Shown one piece after another: positions 44,013-59,000 of a DNA stretch of 64,000 nucleotides. Every line of letters starts with the position of its first letter. Position 1 is the stretch's first letter. The notes beneath the pieces are model-generated. The model was given only the letters and a program-made list of their open reading frames with translations, had not been told where the DNA came from and did not search any database. The DNA is from Euleptes europaea (lineage: Eukaryota > Chordata > Lepidosauria > Squamata > Sphaerodactylidae): assembly GCF_029931775.1 (NCBI RefSeq), contig NC_079324.1, forward strand, positions 61,511,268 through 61,575,267, read 5' to 3'. A program made the translations under genes and the position numbers.

Positions 44013-47000
44013 CTAGAAAGGTGGGGCCTCCAGCTTCTCCATCAGAGACTTTATCCAGCTTGTTCCATTGATTAATTTAGTGGCTGCAATGACATATTCT
44101 GTGCCTCCATCTTCCATCTGCGACAGAAACCGGAGTGCCGCAATTTCGGCATACGTCACACCACCCAGAAAAAAGACAAGAGTGACTTTGTTTTCTCCAT
44201 GCTGACCTGCGTGTTTACAGAGAGAAAGAATTATACATTGATTTCAGAATGGTCTTTTGGATAGCGCCACTTCTCCATATCCCAAATCCACTTGCAGACT
44301 TGATATTGAATGAAAACCGGTAGCTTTGCTGGACTCCAGAAAAATGAGGAGATGAATGTAGCTGGAACAAAAAGGAATGGTTAAGAGGAATGTAGCATCT
44401 CTCATGAAAGATGCAGGGTGAAACCCAGAGGTTAAGCATGCCTAAATGACACTGAAATATTTTCAAAAAAATCATACCAAACCTGGTTTGAGAAAAAGTG
44501 CATCAAATCAGGGGGGGGAAACATGCAAAGTGGACCATTAGGGGACAGAGTATGGTCCAAAGAAGCAAGTCTGGATGACAAACCAGACCAAAACCTCCGT
44601 GTGGAAGCAGCTCGAGTCAAAGTTTTCCTGAATAACCCTATAATACAAATGGTGTGCTCAAAGACACCTACGCTTTTTTTGAAGCCCGGTGGGTAGTTGT
44701 TGCCGTTCTTCAAAGTGGGGTCCCGGAAGCATCTTCAACACCTCTTCTATGCTTCGCCACCCGGGCCGGGCGAGCAGTTGTGCCAGGCGCACACTCAGAG
44801 GAGCATAGCCGCTGTACACGTAGGAAATGTCATGGGGATTCTGTAAAAGGGAAGGGGGGGGGGAATCAGTTACGAGCAGCATATTATTATATCCCTGACG
44901 TACAATCTACCCACACTTCTTGCAGTGATTAGAATGGATGTGTCGTCACAGCAGCACAATAAAAAAAAGCCTTCATTTACCTGTTCGTTGACATCATCCA
45001 TCCACAGACGTAAAGTTTTCCGAATTGTTGGGTAGTTGTTTCTACTGCTTGTCTGAGGCTTCAAGAGTCCAGCTTTTTCTAGATTATTTAAGGTCAGTAC
45101 ATGCTCATAGCCATAAGTCTGCAGCAAAAACGGTATTGGCAGGATTATATTTTATGAGCCATATGTAGAACTGTTGTTAAATTCCTTACCATGTTTATTT
45201 AAAACATTTATTAGCTGCCTTTCTGCCTTACTGAGCTTAAGATGATGGCTTACAAATATAGGTAAAACACATAGAATAAATACATTAAAAGCATAAAAAC
45301 CAAAATGTAAAACCACTACTCAGGACTGCTAGTAAACTTAACCAAATGCAGTCCTAAAAAAAAGTTCTTCAGCTGTCTCCTAAACATCGAAAGTGAGGGG
45401 GCCAGGTACACCTCCCAGAAGAGGTTGTTTCACAATTGTGGGGCTATCACTGAAAAGGCCCTCTCTTGTGCTCCCACCAAATGAGCTTCTTTAATTGGCG
45501 GGACAGCCAGGAGGGCCTCTCCCTGTGATCTTAATTCCCAGGCAGGATCATACATATAGTTATTTTTCTTCCTTCTTGAAAAATAACTATAAGATTTTGC
45601 AAAACAATGAACTGGTTTGGGCATCACCAACTTTTAGCTCACTGAGACTTAAATCCACAAATGATGGTATAGGTTTGAGTACTTGGAGCTAAGAGAAAAA
45701 TGTAGTTACACAAGCAAGCTCTGATAGGAAGAGATTCCTTTGAAATGTGGTGTTGGACGAGAGTGTTAATCAGTGGGTTATAGATCAAATCAAGCCTGAA
45801 CTAACCCTAGAAGCTAAAATGACTAAACTGAGGCTGTCGTGCTTTGGTCACATTATGAGAAGACAAGAGTCACTGGAAAAGACAGTCATGCTTGGAAAAG
45901 TCGAGGGCAACAGGAAAAGAGGAAGACCCAACAAGAGATGGGCTGACTCAATCAAGTAAGCCACGGCCCTCAATTTGCAAGACCTGACCAAGGCTGTTAA
46001 GGATAGGACGTTTTGGAGGTTGATTCACAGGGTCGCCATGAGTCGGAAGTGACTTGATGGCACTTAACACACACACAAACAAGCAATCTTGTTCCATTTA
46101 TACAACAAGCACACCCAAAAAATATATATAGTATGGGTATGAAATGAACCTTTGCGATGACAAAGCTTGTCTTCCTGTATCCATTCTAACATAGGATACC
46201 CACCCCAATCCTGCTGAGATAAGTACTTGGGCTGCCTTACTCACTGCCACACATAAGAGGTTCCTACTTGCGACTTTTTGTAAGTCTCACCTGCAGAATC
46301 TCCCTCTTATAATAATCCAAGACTTTCTGTTTCAGCCCGTTGTTGCAGACTGACTGCAGACAAACAAGCCTTAATATCTTGATCAAGGGATGCTTTTGGG
46401 CAATACAATCTTCCAGGTAATTGTTGACCTAAAGAGATAAAAAGCAAACTGTCAAGCAAAGCCATGCAAATTTCTGAATGAGATGCTCAAGAAACTTGGG
46501 GCTTATTTTTAGAACTGTCATGAATCCCCCCACAGAACGTGGCCCCCCCAGCATTAGAAGCATTTTGAAACTGAAACCATCATAGGATTCCTTTCATCTT
46601 TGGCGTTTATTTATCTAGAACAGTAACTGCTAAATATTAATTAGTCCCACTGAATACCTGAGTTGGAATGACAGGCTATTTGAAGCTAGTTTGCAAGACA
46701 ATGATAGAATGACATAAAAGGTTTTTGGCTCTCAGAGATTACTGCGTAACAAAGAAAATTACAGAACCCCCTTCAGATGAGTTTATCCACCCAAGGCAGA
46801 CTACGGCTGCTTCCACAATGAAGGAATTCTTGTGTAGCTTTCATTGCTGCTGCAAATGCAGAGACATTCATAATGGCAACACAGCATCCACACGGCAGTT
46901 TTCCCTGTACTTTTCTTGCCTCGGCCCTCTGTGGCTGTCACCTCCACCCAGGCTTTTAAAAAAATGATGACAGCCAATTGCCACAGTGTTACAAGGATCT

Positions 47001-50000
47001 ACTACAATATAAAAAGAGCTCTGTTAGATCAGACCATAGGTCAATCTAGTCCAGCATCCTGACTCAAACAATGGCCAACCTGTTATAAAGTACTAGTTCC
47101 TCTGAATTCCATGCTTTAATTTTTTTTCAGTCTAACTCTTTCCGTTGTGGAGATATAAGGGGAAAAGTGCACCTTTACAACAACAAAAAAGGCTACAGAT
47201 TTTTAAAATAATGAAAGTATACTGTATTGCAATGGATTATTATAATGCAATAGTGCTCTTTTTTTAGTTTGAAAAAAGTCCTACGGTGGCAAGGCAGAGA
47301 AAATAGCAGCCACAAGGGCCCGAGGGAAGGAAAATGACACAAATGTGGTCAGGGCCTTGGATCACATACACCTTCCTTCCAGGGAATTGCGGTAGTTTAA
47401 GATGGCTGACGGAGCAGCAGCGCAGCCCCGACGCTCCTCCACAACATCTGTTTTAATCTTGATACGGTGTTTTTTTAGTTTTTCTGGCTGCTCTTGTAAT
47501 CTTGCTTGAACAGCACTTGGATATATAGAACTCTCCTATCTCTGAGACGTTAACTGCCAAAGGTTGGATGACTACAAGCTCGACTAAATTACTTGTAATC
47601 TATGGGGGAGCGGCCGCAGACACGCCACGCCATTCCGAGAGATAAGTAAATACCTTGATATGCCCTGTTTAAACTTCAAGCCGATAGTTTGTTAGAAAAA
47701 GTCCCTAACAGCTAACGACAGCGGCTAGTTGTTATATTAACACTCTTTGGATAATGGGCACTAAGAAACGGAGACGCTCCGTCATGGAGGAGGGGGACCT
47801 AAATAAAGCAGGCAAACAGCTGAGGATAGATAACTTCTTACAAAGTGGCGAACGAGACAACGCTGCAGCCCCTATCCCCCTACTTAATCGATTTGAAGCA
47901 CTGGAACATGAACAACCCTTACATGTGGGAACAGACTCTGTGCACTTAGAGACAGGGCTCCAGACGGAGAAGGAAATACCCCCTGTAAATTCAAGCAAAC
48001 TTCCAAGCCCAGAGAAAGAACACATTGAACAAGCACTGCTGGCAAAACAAACCCTGCTTATAAAGGAGACCTTGATGAACCTTTTCATTAAGTTCGATCA
48101 AATAGATATCAAACTGGAGGACTTAAAATCAGCAGTGGGCTCTTTAAATGAGAAGTTGCAGGTAACGGAAAGCAATATGAGAATTGGGAACCTAAACCCT
48201 GACATTAAAATCCTTAAAGGGAAACAATACAATACTGACGGCCCCTGGAGAGATGAAAAGGAGCAATATATGCACCCAACCATTAAACTCCCTTTACCAG
48301 ATCAACAGCCCCAAAGTAAATTATTCCTTACAAGAAAAAAAGGTGGCCTTACTGGTCAGAGATTCGAGGATTAATTACAGATGGGGACATAGAAAAACAG
48401 TCATGCTCTCCCTGAGCCAATTATTACAGTGTGAGATCCGAGAGGTAGATCTAGAAAACCTATTCTGGCTGCCTTCTGTGAACTACCATAAAAGGCTAAT
48501 TATAATGTTCCGGCAGAGCAGAATCCCCTCTCTCCTAATGGATAAGAAGGATCTATTAAAGAGATATGCCATCTATCCCACCAGGGTATTTGAAGATCTG
48601 CAATGTTGCCCACTTTGGCATTACAAGCCACATTCTAGAAAATCAAACCCCCTGAACAGTGGTGGTACTCCTCAGGGAGAGGAAAATAAATGTGTACCAG
48701 GAAAAGACCTAGTTGGGGGAAAACATGGGGATAAACACAAACCTTTCTTCCAGGCCACCTGATAACCCACTTGCAATGCATCCTTCCCATAAATTTGGGA
48801 AAAGCAGGTTTGGGAAAGCATCTTGCGAAAAGATTATTGGAGCACGAATAGACTGCATCATGTAAGTGCTCCCCCCTCCCCCCCAAAAAAAAATCTGCTG
48901 CAGTTAGGTAGCTGAAATGGGAGAAAAACTGCTGTTTGGAAGCAGCCTACATAGCAGTCAACAACAAACTTTTACAAGGAAGTACAAGCTGTTTTCACTT
49001 ACTTTATCAGTGTCTACGCCTGACATAAATTCTTGTTCTACTGTTAAATTGTCAAAGAAGTCTTCCGAGGCTTAAAAAAAGAAAGAAAGCACAGTTCTCA
49101 AACAGTAAATGGACAAACCGCACTTGAAAAGAAAGATCAGTTACGTCATGTGTGTATGGAAGCCATGTCTCAGGATCAGCAAACACCATTCTAGAGAAGA
49201 ATTCAGCCCTTTAAAAATGCTGCACCTTGTTTAAAAACGACACCTTGTTTTAGATGGCATGTACCAAAGCCGATTTTAGCCCACCCTTCCATGTAAGAGG
49301 TTAGCAACAGCAACAAAAACCTATGGCTGCCTTGAGTCCTGCTTCAGGAGAAGGGGGGAGATAAATGAATTTTAAACAAATACTCACTAGTGATATCCTT
49401 GATGAGCTCCGCAATGGAAGTATGATTCGCTAAAGAGGCTCTCGCTGCTTGCATGTGCGGTAGCTGTGAGACAAACTGTTTGATCTCTCCAACAGTTTTC
49501 GCATGATGCCTCTCCTAAGAAAATAAACACAGCAGTTACATTTTGGAGTTAGTTGCCACTTCCACACATACAAATGTGGCTCTGTGTCAACTCGCAAAAA
49601 GAGCTTTGCTGTGTTGGTGGGAAAAACCCCTCTTCTCACGCTTCAGTTCTTTTCTATGAGAGCATCACAAACTTCTCTCCAAGATGCAACTCCCCACCAT
49701 CAGTTATGCAGCATGCCAGCATGTGGCTCTGATAATGCCAGGGCCAAACTAGATGTTACGGCATCCATGGGTGGTCCAACTCATAGATGCCAACAACATT
49801 CTAGAGAATTCGGCCATTTAAAAATATTGCAAGGTTGCGACACAGTAGGACCAGATGATCTCGTCCCGTTCCCCGTCCCCGGTTTCTTTTCAAGTGCTGA
49901 AACAGGTATGTGGCCGGGGGGCGGGGGAATTGGATTAGGTGTGATATGCAGAGGGGTAGTAAGCGTGGAGAAATCAGCACTGGAGAAATCAGCAAGGTTG

Positions 50001-53000
50001 CAACTCAAACAAGCAAGCAAAAAACGCTCTATGAAATCTCACAGTACAGTCCTGACATCTCGTTTGGCGTTTTAAAAAGTTGTAATGCCCGTACATACAC
50101 AGATATTGCTTCTCCGTTTTGGTGGTTTTCAAAATCCCCATTTTAAAGACATTTTTGGATTTTTCTGCAAACCGGGTTCTTTTTCTAGGTTTATAAAAAC
50201 ATTACCCCTTGCTCTGCCTGGCCCCATTGTGCAGAATTTTTGACTGTTGCTCTGAGGCCTATTTCAGAGTTAGATTTTGGATGCCCGGAGTCACATGTTA
50301 ATGTTCAACAGAGATTCAGCGCGGTGCAGTATCTGGGTTGGTCCCAGATTTGAATGCCTGCCCCCAGCAAAGCAAGACTCTCTTTTAGTACAATGTCCCA
50401 TACAGCACTGTAGGAAGAATAAATCCAGAAGGGTGTGTTGTAATTCACATGTGGGCCCTTAGGACAAATACGCACTGGATACACACCCCAATTACTGGAA
50501 TATAATTGGCCCAATGGGAGAAATTTTTTTGCTGATAATCCATAACAATGATTGTTGAATAGATAAAAAAAATCTTATCTCTGCAATGGCTGGAAGTCAC
50601 AGAACTTAACTCTTAAGGACTAGATTGCCAGAGGTGTATAAAAAGGTAAAGGTAGTCCCCTGTGCAAGCACCGGGTTATTCCTGACCCATGGCGTGACAT
50701 CACATCCCGACATTTACTAGGCAGACTATGCTTACGGGGTGGTTTGCCAGTGCCTTCCCAAGTCATCTTCCTTTTAACCCCAGCAAGCTGGGTACTAATT
50801 TTTCCAACCTCAGAAGGATGGAAGGCTGAGCCAACCCTGAGCCGGCTACTTGAAACCGTCTTCCGTCGGGATCGAACTCAGGTCATGAGCAGAGCTTTTG
50901 ACTGCAATACTACAGTTTACCACTCTGCGCCATGGGGCTCCTCCAGAGGTGTATAATAACCTATTAATAAAAATAATCAAGTTTGTAGACTTGGATAGAA
51001 GCTAGATATAGAAACACTCCTCCCACCCCAAAAAATTATTTAAAAGTAGAACTTGGTTGAAGTGTAAATGACATTGTTGGCAAGCCCAGACAGGAATAAT
51101 GAAATCCCCCATTAACAGGCCCTCTGCTACTCACAGGCTGCAATTTCATTAACACCTATTACATCCAACAACCTCGATTCTCTTTTTCTTCCCTTCCAGT
51201 GTAAAGCACTAATGTCCCTGTAAGTGCCAATTATGAAACTTACAGGGCCTGTTGAACAATAGGCAAGCAAGTCTGACTGGCTCTTCAGAGGGGCAGAAAA
51301 AAATGCAGAAATGCTAAACACGTCCGAGGACACCGCTCGACAATCTGTAGCAGGCCCTTTAACACACCACGGAATGGCGGCAGGCACAGCAGCCTTTTGC
51401 ACAAGCCGTAACGCCCAAAATAGCCGTACAATGAACATGGGCTCAAATACAAAAAAAGGGACAATGTTTCAGACTCAGGGTTCCACCAGGCTGACATATG
51501 TATACCCTATTGGGAAAATGGACCTGATCCTGTGAGTTTATATGAGAACACAGAAAAATAACGAAATGCGATACGGGACACAGAACTCTGCTTCCTGAGA
51601 ATCTCAAATATTATTTTTTAAAAAATAGACAGCAAGTTTCATATGACCACAAAGATATGCTTGAGAGCACGTGTATAATGCTTGCTGGATTATCAGAAGC
51701 AGTGGCTAAACTGAGATTTCCATCTGCTTTCGTGCCGTGTGCAACTTTCTGAATAACAAAACCAAAATCCATTACATAAAGTAGTTTAAAAAAACTCAGA
51801 GCAAATCATACAGTCTGATCAATTCGCATAAACAACATGGACTGCAAAATGTACACTGCTTAGGGACAGTTTAGATTTTTTTTTTAATTGCTTAGTGACA
51901 GTTTAGAATTTTTTTTTAATTTTGAGAATGGAACAGCACAGTACCCTGACACCATATGCTGAAGAACCGTTCTTGAAGAATGGTTGGCACTGAAGTAACA
52001 ATGCAGATCTGCCACCAGGGTCTGGCAACTGCACTGTGCAGAATTCAAACAAGGCACACCCTCTGCTTACAGCCCCATTACCTCAAATGCGGCTGAGATG
52101 ATCTTGGCTCTCTTGCTCAGCACAGAGCCGACGGCATTGAAGTTCTTGTCTCGGATTTCTGCGTAGAGCTCCTCAGCGGAATTCAACTGCAGCTTCTTGG
52201 GCTCTGTAGGGAGGTCCTTGCCACCCTCCCCCTGCTTCTTGGGAGCAAACTTTTCAGGAGGGAGTTTCACATATGCTGCCCAGGGAAAACAGTAAAAAAC
52301 CACTGAATCCTGCTGCTACCCCTGGCAGTGCGATAGGAGTAACAGGATGTGGTAAGCAAGCTCCAGATTCTTTGCAAGGGGCAGTTTGAAAACTTTCCAA
52401 CCCAAACTGGTTGTGTAAAAGCTACTACATAAGAACATAAGAAAGGCCCTGCTGGATCAGACCAAGGCCCATCAGTCCAGCTGTCTGTTCACACCTTGGC
52501 CAACCAGGTGCCTCTAGGAAGTCCACAAACAAGACAACTGCAGCAGTATTATCCTGCTTGTGTTCCACAGCACCTAATACAATAGGCATGTTCCTCTGCT
52601 ACTAGAGAGCTTGGGTATGCATCCAGACTAGTATCCATCTTTACTAGTAGCCATGAATACTACCTTCCCTTTTTTCTCATTTTTGGGAATGCCCTGGGAA
52701 CTCCATCTATACTGCTGGAACAAAATGACAAATGTATTTCTCCAGAAATTTCAGTGACATCTTTCAGAGTAAAAAAATGTTGTTGGGCAGGTACAGATTA
52801 CCTTGGCAATGAATAAACTTAGTGTTACTAGACCTTAACATTCTTGCCCTCCCTACCACCCTAAAATCCAAGGCAGTTGCACAAAAGTTGCTAAGGGAAG
52901 GAAAAGGGAGACCCTGAATAATTCCCTGAGGAGTGAGATGTTTTGGCAAAGATGGGGAGGGGAAAAAATGGAATACACGGGTTAATCTAAGGAAGGGCTG

Positions 53001-56000
53001 CCTACTTCCTAATAAGGCCCCGTCCATCCAAAAGGACACCGTAATTTGATTACCTTCTATCCACAGATGTGTACTTACTATTCTGAATTCCATATATCTC
53101 ATCAATAAGCCCTTCATAGGTCAGCTGCGTGGCCAGAGGCGTCATCAAGTCTATGTTGCGGTCAAGCAGCAGCAAAGTATCAAAGACTGGAAATATTGGA
53201 TTCTGGCTTCCAGAGAACTCTCGCTTCATCCTGATCATCATATTCGCCACATGCTGTTTTAAAAACAACAACAACTGAGGAGGGGGTGGCCCAGATACAA
53301 GCAGTGGTTACTACAACAATGAAAATTTTAAAGTTTCATTTCTCATTCCCTGCTGTGATGGAGAAGCTCTAGGACAGAGTTACAACATCTTCCTTGGGGG
53401 AGGAAGAAGAGTTGGTTTTTATATGCTGACTTTCTCTACCACTTAAGGAAGAATCAAACAGGCTTACAATCACCTTCCCTTCCCCTCTCCACAACAGACA
53501 CCCTGGGAGGTAGGTGGGGCTGAGAGAGCGCTAAGAGCCATGACTAGCCCAAGGTCACCCAGCTGGCTTCATGTGGAGGAGTGGGGAAACAAATCCAGTT
53601 CACCAGATTAGCCTCTGCCGCTCATGTGGAGGAGTGGGGAATCAAACCCGGTTCTCCAGATCAGAGTCCACCGCTCCAAACCACCACTCTTAACCACTAC
53701 ACCATGCTGGCTCGTGGTGCAGACAATGAACAAGATAAACCAATGCTCTGACTTAGTATAAGAGAGTTTCCTGTGTTCACTTGCACGACATTTGCACAAA
53801 AGAAACCAGCCTGAGTTAGCTGCTAATGAAGGCAGAGGTCTCAGGTCTTCCTCACCCGTGCACATTCCCCCTTCCCAAAGATCTGTGGGATGGTTCCATA
53901 GAGCGCCTGCAGGGTCATGAGACCCTTTGCTGCATGATAGAGGCAGGTCTGGTCATTTTCCAGGTAACATTCCTAAAAAAGAAAAATCATACAGGAAGGC
54001 TGGTAAGAAATGAAGGATGCATACTCAGTTTAACCACAACAGTTGCAAACAGGACTGGAGAACTGGAAGAGACCTTTCTTCCAGTCCTCCAGCAGAAAAG
54101 AGCAAGAGTCCATTAGAACATTTTTTACCTTTTTACTGCTACACGGAGGCTAACCTGGCTACCCATTGTGTTCCAGTCCTCCAGTGAGGCAGAATCTGCT
54201 ACAGTTTAAGAGCCCCAGAAATCTGCCTAGCCGCCTCTTAAAATACTCTAAGGAAAGATGAAGTTCACCAGGCTAACTTATATTAAGATGTTTATTAAGA
54301 GCTTCTCCACAGTATCTAAGCTAGTTCTCTTGTCTTGCAATTCGTCCCTCTTGCAGCTTCTCTTCTTTGCTGCATTTGGAAAGAATAATAAAGAACTGGT
54401 TCTAATTTGGACCCAAAGTCAACAGGGAGCCACAGCTACTGCTAGATGGTAACATGCATATAAGCACTAGGATGCAACTGATGGATTCATAGAATCATAG
54501 AGTTGGAAGGGATCACCAGGGTCATCTAGTCCAACCCCCGGTACAATGCAGGAAAATGCAAATGACCACCCCCCACACCCCCAGTGACCCCTACCCCATG
54601 CCCGGAAGATGGCCAAGGTGCCCCTCCCTCTCATGATCTGCGTAAAGTCATAGTATCAGCATTGCTGACAGATGGCCATCTAGCCTCTTCTTAAAAACCT
54701 CCAGGGAAAGAGAGCTTACTACCTCCTGAGGAAGCCTGTTCCACTGAGGAATCGTTCTCACTGTTAGAAAATTCTTCCTAATGGTTAGACAAAAACTTTT
54801 TTGATTTAATTTCAACCTGTTGGTTCTGGTCTGACCTTCTTGGGCAACAGAAAACAACTTGGCACCCTCCTCTATATGACAGCCCTTCAAGTACTTGAAG
54901 ATGGTTATCATATTTCCTCTCAGTCTTCTCCTCTTCAGGCTAAACATACCCAGCTCCTTCAACCTTTCCTCATAGGACTTGGTCTCCAGACCCCTCATCA
55001 TCTTTGTTGCCCTCCTTTGGACACGTTCCAGCTTGTCTACAACTTTCTTAAATTGCAGTGCCCAAAACTGAACACAGTACTCTAGGTATTCAATACAACC
55101 CCTATCAGGTTCTCAGCCTGGAAAGCCACTTTGTCATTTACAACTCATTAGAAGAAACAGACACTGACTTTAAAGGCACTTTCAGACTCCATTGATAACA
55201 GGTCTCCATCAAATGGAATGAGGTCCAGACTGTACTCCTCTCGATGAATGAAGGCGCCCAGGATTCCCTGATCTTTCAGCCGCTGCTCACACAACAAGCT
55301 GCGACGCGGCACAAACAGGATGTGGAAATCCCTTTGCGGAGAACGAATTCTGTCTTCGCTGGAAAGAGATCAGAAGAGATTTCAAGAGAGGCAGCAGACT
55401 AACCCAATAGAACAGCCTTCGACATTAATACCCCAGTTTATAAGGAGTCAATCAGAATACTGCCGGGCTCGACAAATCCCAGGTGCCTGAGCTGCCACAC
55501 AGCAGAACTCCTAGCTTCCAGCATTAAATCAGTGCACTTCTAAATGTTCCAATACAGGTTTCTTTTCATCCAGTTTTTACACGGATAGTTTTTTTGGAAG
55601 AAGTTTCAGTTTTCTGCCCATAAAATCCCCACCGCAGCAGTTCAATTTTTTTTTAAAGCCTGAAGCTGGAGACCATTTCTGATTTCCCTCCAAGCACTCA
55701 GCTGAAGCTAAAACAGCAACACTTTACTTATGATACCTGAGTACGTTGTCAGCAATTATGTCCATTAACTCTAGCCTTGGTCTGACGAAGAAAATAATAT
55801 TCTTGACATCAGCAAGTGGCAGGCGGCCTGGCTTCAAGGTAAACATTTTCTCCACCTCATGCTCCTGGAAGGAGACAAAAGGTTCTATGAAAACAACACA
55901 TATTAACATGTATCTCTGAACGTTGCTTTCAGATGGTATTCAAAGCAACTAAGTAATAATGAGATCCTAGACAGCCTTCTAGTACTCTCATGTTACAAAA

Positions 56001-59000
56001 CATGAAATTTATCCAGGATGACTAGTCATGTTCCCAAGGTAGCCTGGGCACCAGAAGCAAAGTGGGTTTTGTTCTATTTTGGGCAAGATACTCTGCTTTA
56101 CAGACACAATGAAATGGTACTGGGATCTACCTTCCCCAGTGCAAAAGTCGATGCAGAATATCAGTAGTCAGTTTTTCAAAAGGTAAAAAATGGCTAGATA
56201 AACGCAGAAAGCAGCATAAACTAATAACTTCCACATATTAATGTACAGATGAATAAACTTCATATTCTTCAAGTATACGTCAATTACAACTAAAGTATTT
56301 TTGAAGTTTCTTTTTGCTTATGCTCTTAAGAACGTAAGAAAGGCCCTGCTGGATCAGACCAAGGCCCATCAAGTCTAGCAGTCTGTTCACACAGTGGCCA
56401 ACCAGGTGCCTCTAGGAAGCCACTAACAAGACGAGTGCAGCAGCACCATCCTGCCTGTGTTCCACCGCACCCAAAATAATAGGCATGCTCCTCTGATACT
56501 AGAGAGAATAGGTATGCAGCATGACTAGTATCCATTCTAACTAACAGCCATGAATACCCCCCTCCTCCATGAATATGTCCACTCCCCTCTTAAAGCCCTC
56601 CAAGCTGGCAGCCATCACCACATCCTGGGGCAGGGAGTTCCACAATTTAACTATGCGTTGTGTTAAAAAATACTTCCTTTTATCTGTTTTGAATCTTTTC
56701 AAAAACAAAGTGAAATGTAGACAATGTCCTTTGCACAAACATATCTGAGAGGGCTATTTTCACAGGAGCAGAAGCAGGTAAATTCAATTATAAAACCCAT
56801 GTAACAGCCTATCAACCTCACAAAAAATTGTTTAACAGCCATGTCCATGCCTTACCTTTAAAAGCGAATACTGTGCAATCAGTCCAAATGGCCCGGTTAG
56901 ATACTCGTCCCATACTATGGCCTATAAAGGGGAATGCAGAAAATCAGCTGTCATTCAGTCTACTTTGGGAATATTAGAACCTCCTAGATGATGAAAGCAA
57001 GTTTCTGCCAGTTCAGGACAAAGGAGACTGTGGGATGCATTACTGGGGGACACTAAGCATAATACTGTTCTTGGTGTGGGTAGGAAAATCCAACGTACAG
57101 TAGAGCCTGGAATCACATCTTGAAGACCACCTTTAACACATTACAATCATGGCCACACTCATAATGGCAACTGCAGGAGGACAGAGTACACATGAAGCTG
57201 TCATCAGTCCATCAAAGTCAGTATTGTTTACTCAGACTGGCAGTGGCTCTCCAGGGTCTCAGGCAGGGGTCTTTCACATCACCTACTGTGTGGTTCTTTT
57301 AATTGGAGATGTCGGGGATTGAACTTGGGAGGACCTTCTGCATGACAAGCACATGCTCTACCACTGAGCCACAGCCCTTCCCTCAACCCACACGGGATTG
57401 CATGGAGCAGGGAAGCCCCAGGAAGGACTTGACAGTTGCAGCATGTTTGCACAGAAAACACCTTTGTGCATGTTAAGCTGGGAAAGAAATCAAAAAGCTT
57501 CAAAGATCAAGCCTGTAATCCTTTCCACTCTTATAAAAGAGTGCGGGACAGACTTCTGAATAAACAGAGGATTTGGCTATCCATATGCCTGCACGTGTGG
57601 GTACGTGAAAGACAAAAAGGGGGGAGATTGCAGGTGGGAAACACTCATCTATCCATTTTCATTCCACCCTGCCTCCAAGGAGTTCAGAGCAGCATGCATG
57701 GTTCTCCCCTCCTCGATTTTATCCTCACAACAACCCTGCGAGGAAAGTTAGGCGGAGAGAAAATGACTGGCCCAGGGTCACCCCAAGAGCTTCCTGGTGC
57801 AATGGGGACTTGAACCGGTGTCTCCCTAGGCCTAGCTCCTAGCCTTTGGGCTGGGAAGGGTGGGGTAAAAGTGCAATAAAATAATAAACTCTAAACCCCA
57901 CATAGCTTGCTGCAGGGTCTCCAATGCCCTACAAACTCAATATAAAGCAGTGGTTCTCAACCTTTTTTTGCTCCATTTCCCCCTTTCACCATTGTTCAGA
58001 ATATAACTTCCCCCTTCCCAAAATAGTCTATCTCAAAAGGTAATTCACAGTGGGTAGCTGTGTTAGTCTGTCTGCAGTAGTAGAAAAGGGCAAGAGTCCA
58101 GTAGCACCTTAAAGACTAACAAAAATATTTTCTGGTAGGGTATGAGCTTTCGTGAGCCACAGCTCACGCTGTGGCTCACGAAAGCTCATACCCTACCAGA
58201 AAATATTGTTAGTCTTTAAGGTGCTGAAGGTATCTGAAGAAGTGAGCTGTGGCTCACGAAAGCTCACACCCTGCCAGAAAATATTCTTGTTAGTCTTTAA
58301 GGTGCTGAAGGTACCTGAAGAAGTGAGCTGTGGCTCACGAAAGCTCACACCCTGCCAGAAAATATTATTGTTAGTCTTTAAGGTGCTGAAGGTACCTGAA
58401 GAAGTGAGCTGCGGCTCACGAAAGCTCACACCCTGCCAGAAAATATTCTTGTTAGTCTTTAAGGTGCTGAAGGTATCTGAAGAAGTGAGCTGCGGCTCAC
58501 GAAAGCTCACACCCTGCCAGAAAATATTCTTGTTAGTCTTTAAGGTGCTGAAGGTATCTGAAGAAGTGAGCTGTGGCTCACGAAAGCTCACACCCTGCCA
58601 GAAAATATTCTTGTTAGTCTTTAAGGTGCTGAAGGTATCTGAAGAAGTGAGCTGTGGCTCACGAAAGCTCACACCCTGCCAGAAAATATTCTTGTTAGTC
58701 TTTAAGGTGCTGAAGGTATCTGAAGAAGTGAGCTGTGGCTCACGAAAGCTCACACCCTGCCAGAAAATATTCTTGTTAGTCTTTAAGGTGCTGAAGGTAT
58801 CTGAAGAAGTGAGCTGCGGCTCACGAAAGCTCACACCCTGCCAGAAAATATTCTTGTTAGTCTTTAAGGTGCTACTGGACTCTGGCCCTTTTCTACTATC
58901 TCAAAAGGTGCGTTCCAAATAATATGCACTTTGCTGAATAGTGGTCCCAATCCCCCCAACCCTAAAATTCTCCAGGTGTGTGTGTGTGTGTGTGTGTGTG

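Noticed and set aside
58152-58922. 256-residue open frame of 27-residue repeats (and frames on the opposite strand and in array 2)
   Set aside because: The 81-bp unit is a multiple of three and lacks stops in several frames, so long frames arise automatically. The units include inverted retroposon sequence and show no codon-like conservation.
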